NCBI GenBank assembly: GCA_947044405.1
Contig: CAMRHE010000029.1
Location: 186,001-250,000, forward strand
DNA length: 64,000 nt
From: Leptodactylus fallax
Lineage: Eukaryota > Chordata > Amphibia > Anura > Leptodactylidae
Direction of reading: 5' to 3'
Made by a program: the position numbers and the translations under genes. Shown here piece by piece: positions 63,849 to 64,000 of the stretch (position 1 is the stretch's first letter; every line of letters starts with the position of its first letter). The notes below the pieces were generated by a model. That model did no database searches and was not told where the DNA came from. It saw nothing but the letters and a program-made list of their open reading frames with translations.

Positions 63849-64000
63849 GATAGCACCAAACAGTGGCACCCTGGCTAAAATGGGTGAGACAACAAGACCC
63901 AGCCCTGAATCACTCATATTAACCTCCAACTGCAGTTGGGTGTATATCATAAAGATTTCATAACTGTGTAATCCATGGTAATAAAAAATCAACTCACTGA
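63849..64000. other. Flanking sequence, nothing recognised
   Basis: 152 bp after the Gypsy-B target duplication, with no feature visible. Confidence 0.5.

Overview
This window looks like amphibian (most likely frog) intergenic or intronic DNA built almost entirely of transposable elements. The evidence is the mixture itself: several Tc1-like transposons, a tyrosine-recombinase DIRS element, Penelope-like elements (PLEs) with GIY-YIG endonuclease, two Ty3/Gypsy elements, an endogenous retrovirus with gag-pol-env, hAT and TTAA-flanked (piggyBac-like) miniature elements, and short dispersed repeats such as AAAGGGGTTGTCC. I see no host gene with exons in place, no rRNA or tRNA gene and nothing bacterial. 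Nearly every coding region carries frameshifts, stops or deletions.

Layout. 1-3904: LTR fragment, dispersed repeats, a hAT miniature element, a Tc1 end. 3905-12248: Gypsy-A, split by Tc1-A (7975-9730). 12581-25717: a DIRS element whose 5' leader holds Tc1-B (13184-14778) and an unusual LTR retroelement (14855-20981), itself split by Tc1-C (15985-17550). 27010-33275: endogenous retrovirus with 4-bp target duplication GAAC. 34800-38700: CACAGTATAAT-type tandem repeats and a hAT-like element nested in its own kind of sequence. 40213-40444: a minimal PLE made of two inverted terminal repeats with hammerhead-ribozyme-like cores. 41009-43852: a larger PLE with RT and GIY-YIG. 43853-44979: a deleted Tc1-A relative. 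45960-51400: an old Tc1 relic exploded by nested insertions, including a PLE-type element that contains an internally deleted, inverted DIRS copy. 52400-53879: miniature elements. 54974-63844: Gypsy-B, with a PNMA-like Gag, a tRNA-Pro-type primer site and a small PLE in its 3' LTR.

The most interesting object is the LTR element at 14855-20981. Its two 428-bp LTRs are about 97% identical by eye, begin TGTGA and end TCACA, and are flanked by a 4-bp duplication (GTGG). It has a polypurine tract directly before the 3' LTR and a probable primer site directly after the 5' LTR. Yet the interior has no recognisable gag, pol or env. It holds intronless cellular-type coding sequence instead: coiled coil of unknown origin, a stretch of non-muscle myosin II heavy-chain rod (closest in my recollection to MYH9), more coiled coil, and an hnRNP U-type SPRY domain. 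This is the structure expected of a retroelement that captured and fused host cDNAs.

Other points: an exact 19-bp micro-inversion between the two Gypsy-B LTRs, a probable leader intron in DIRS (GTAAGT at 12998, AG directly before the gag ATG at 21257), and hammerhead-like motifs with palindromic stem III in the PLE repeats. Family assignments rest on motifs read by eye; no database search was possible.
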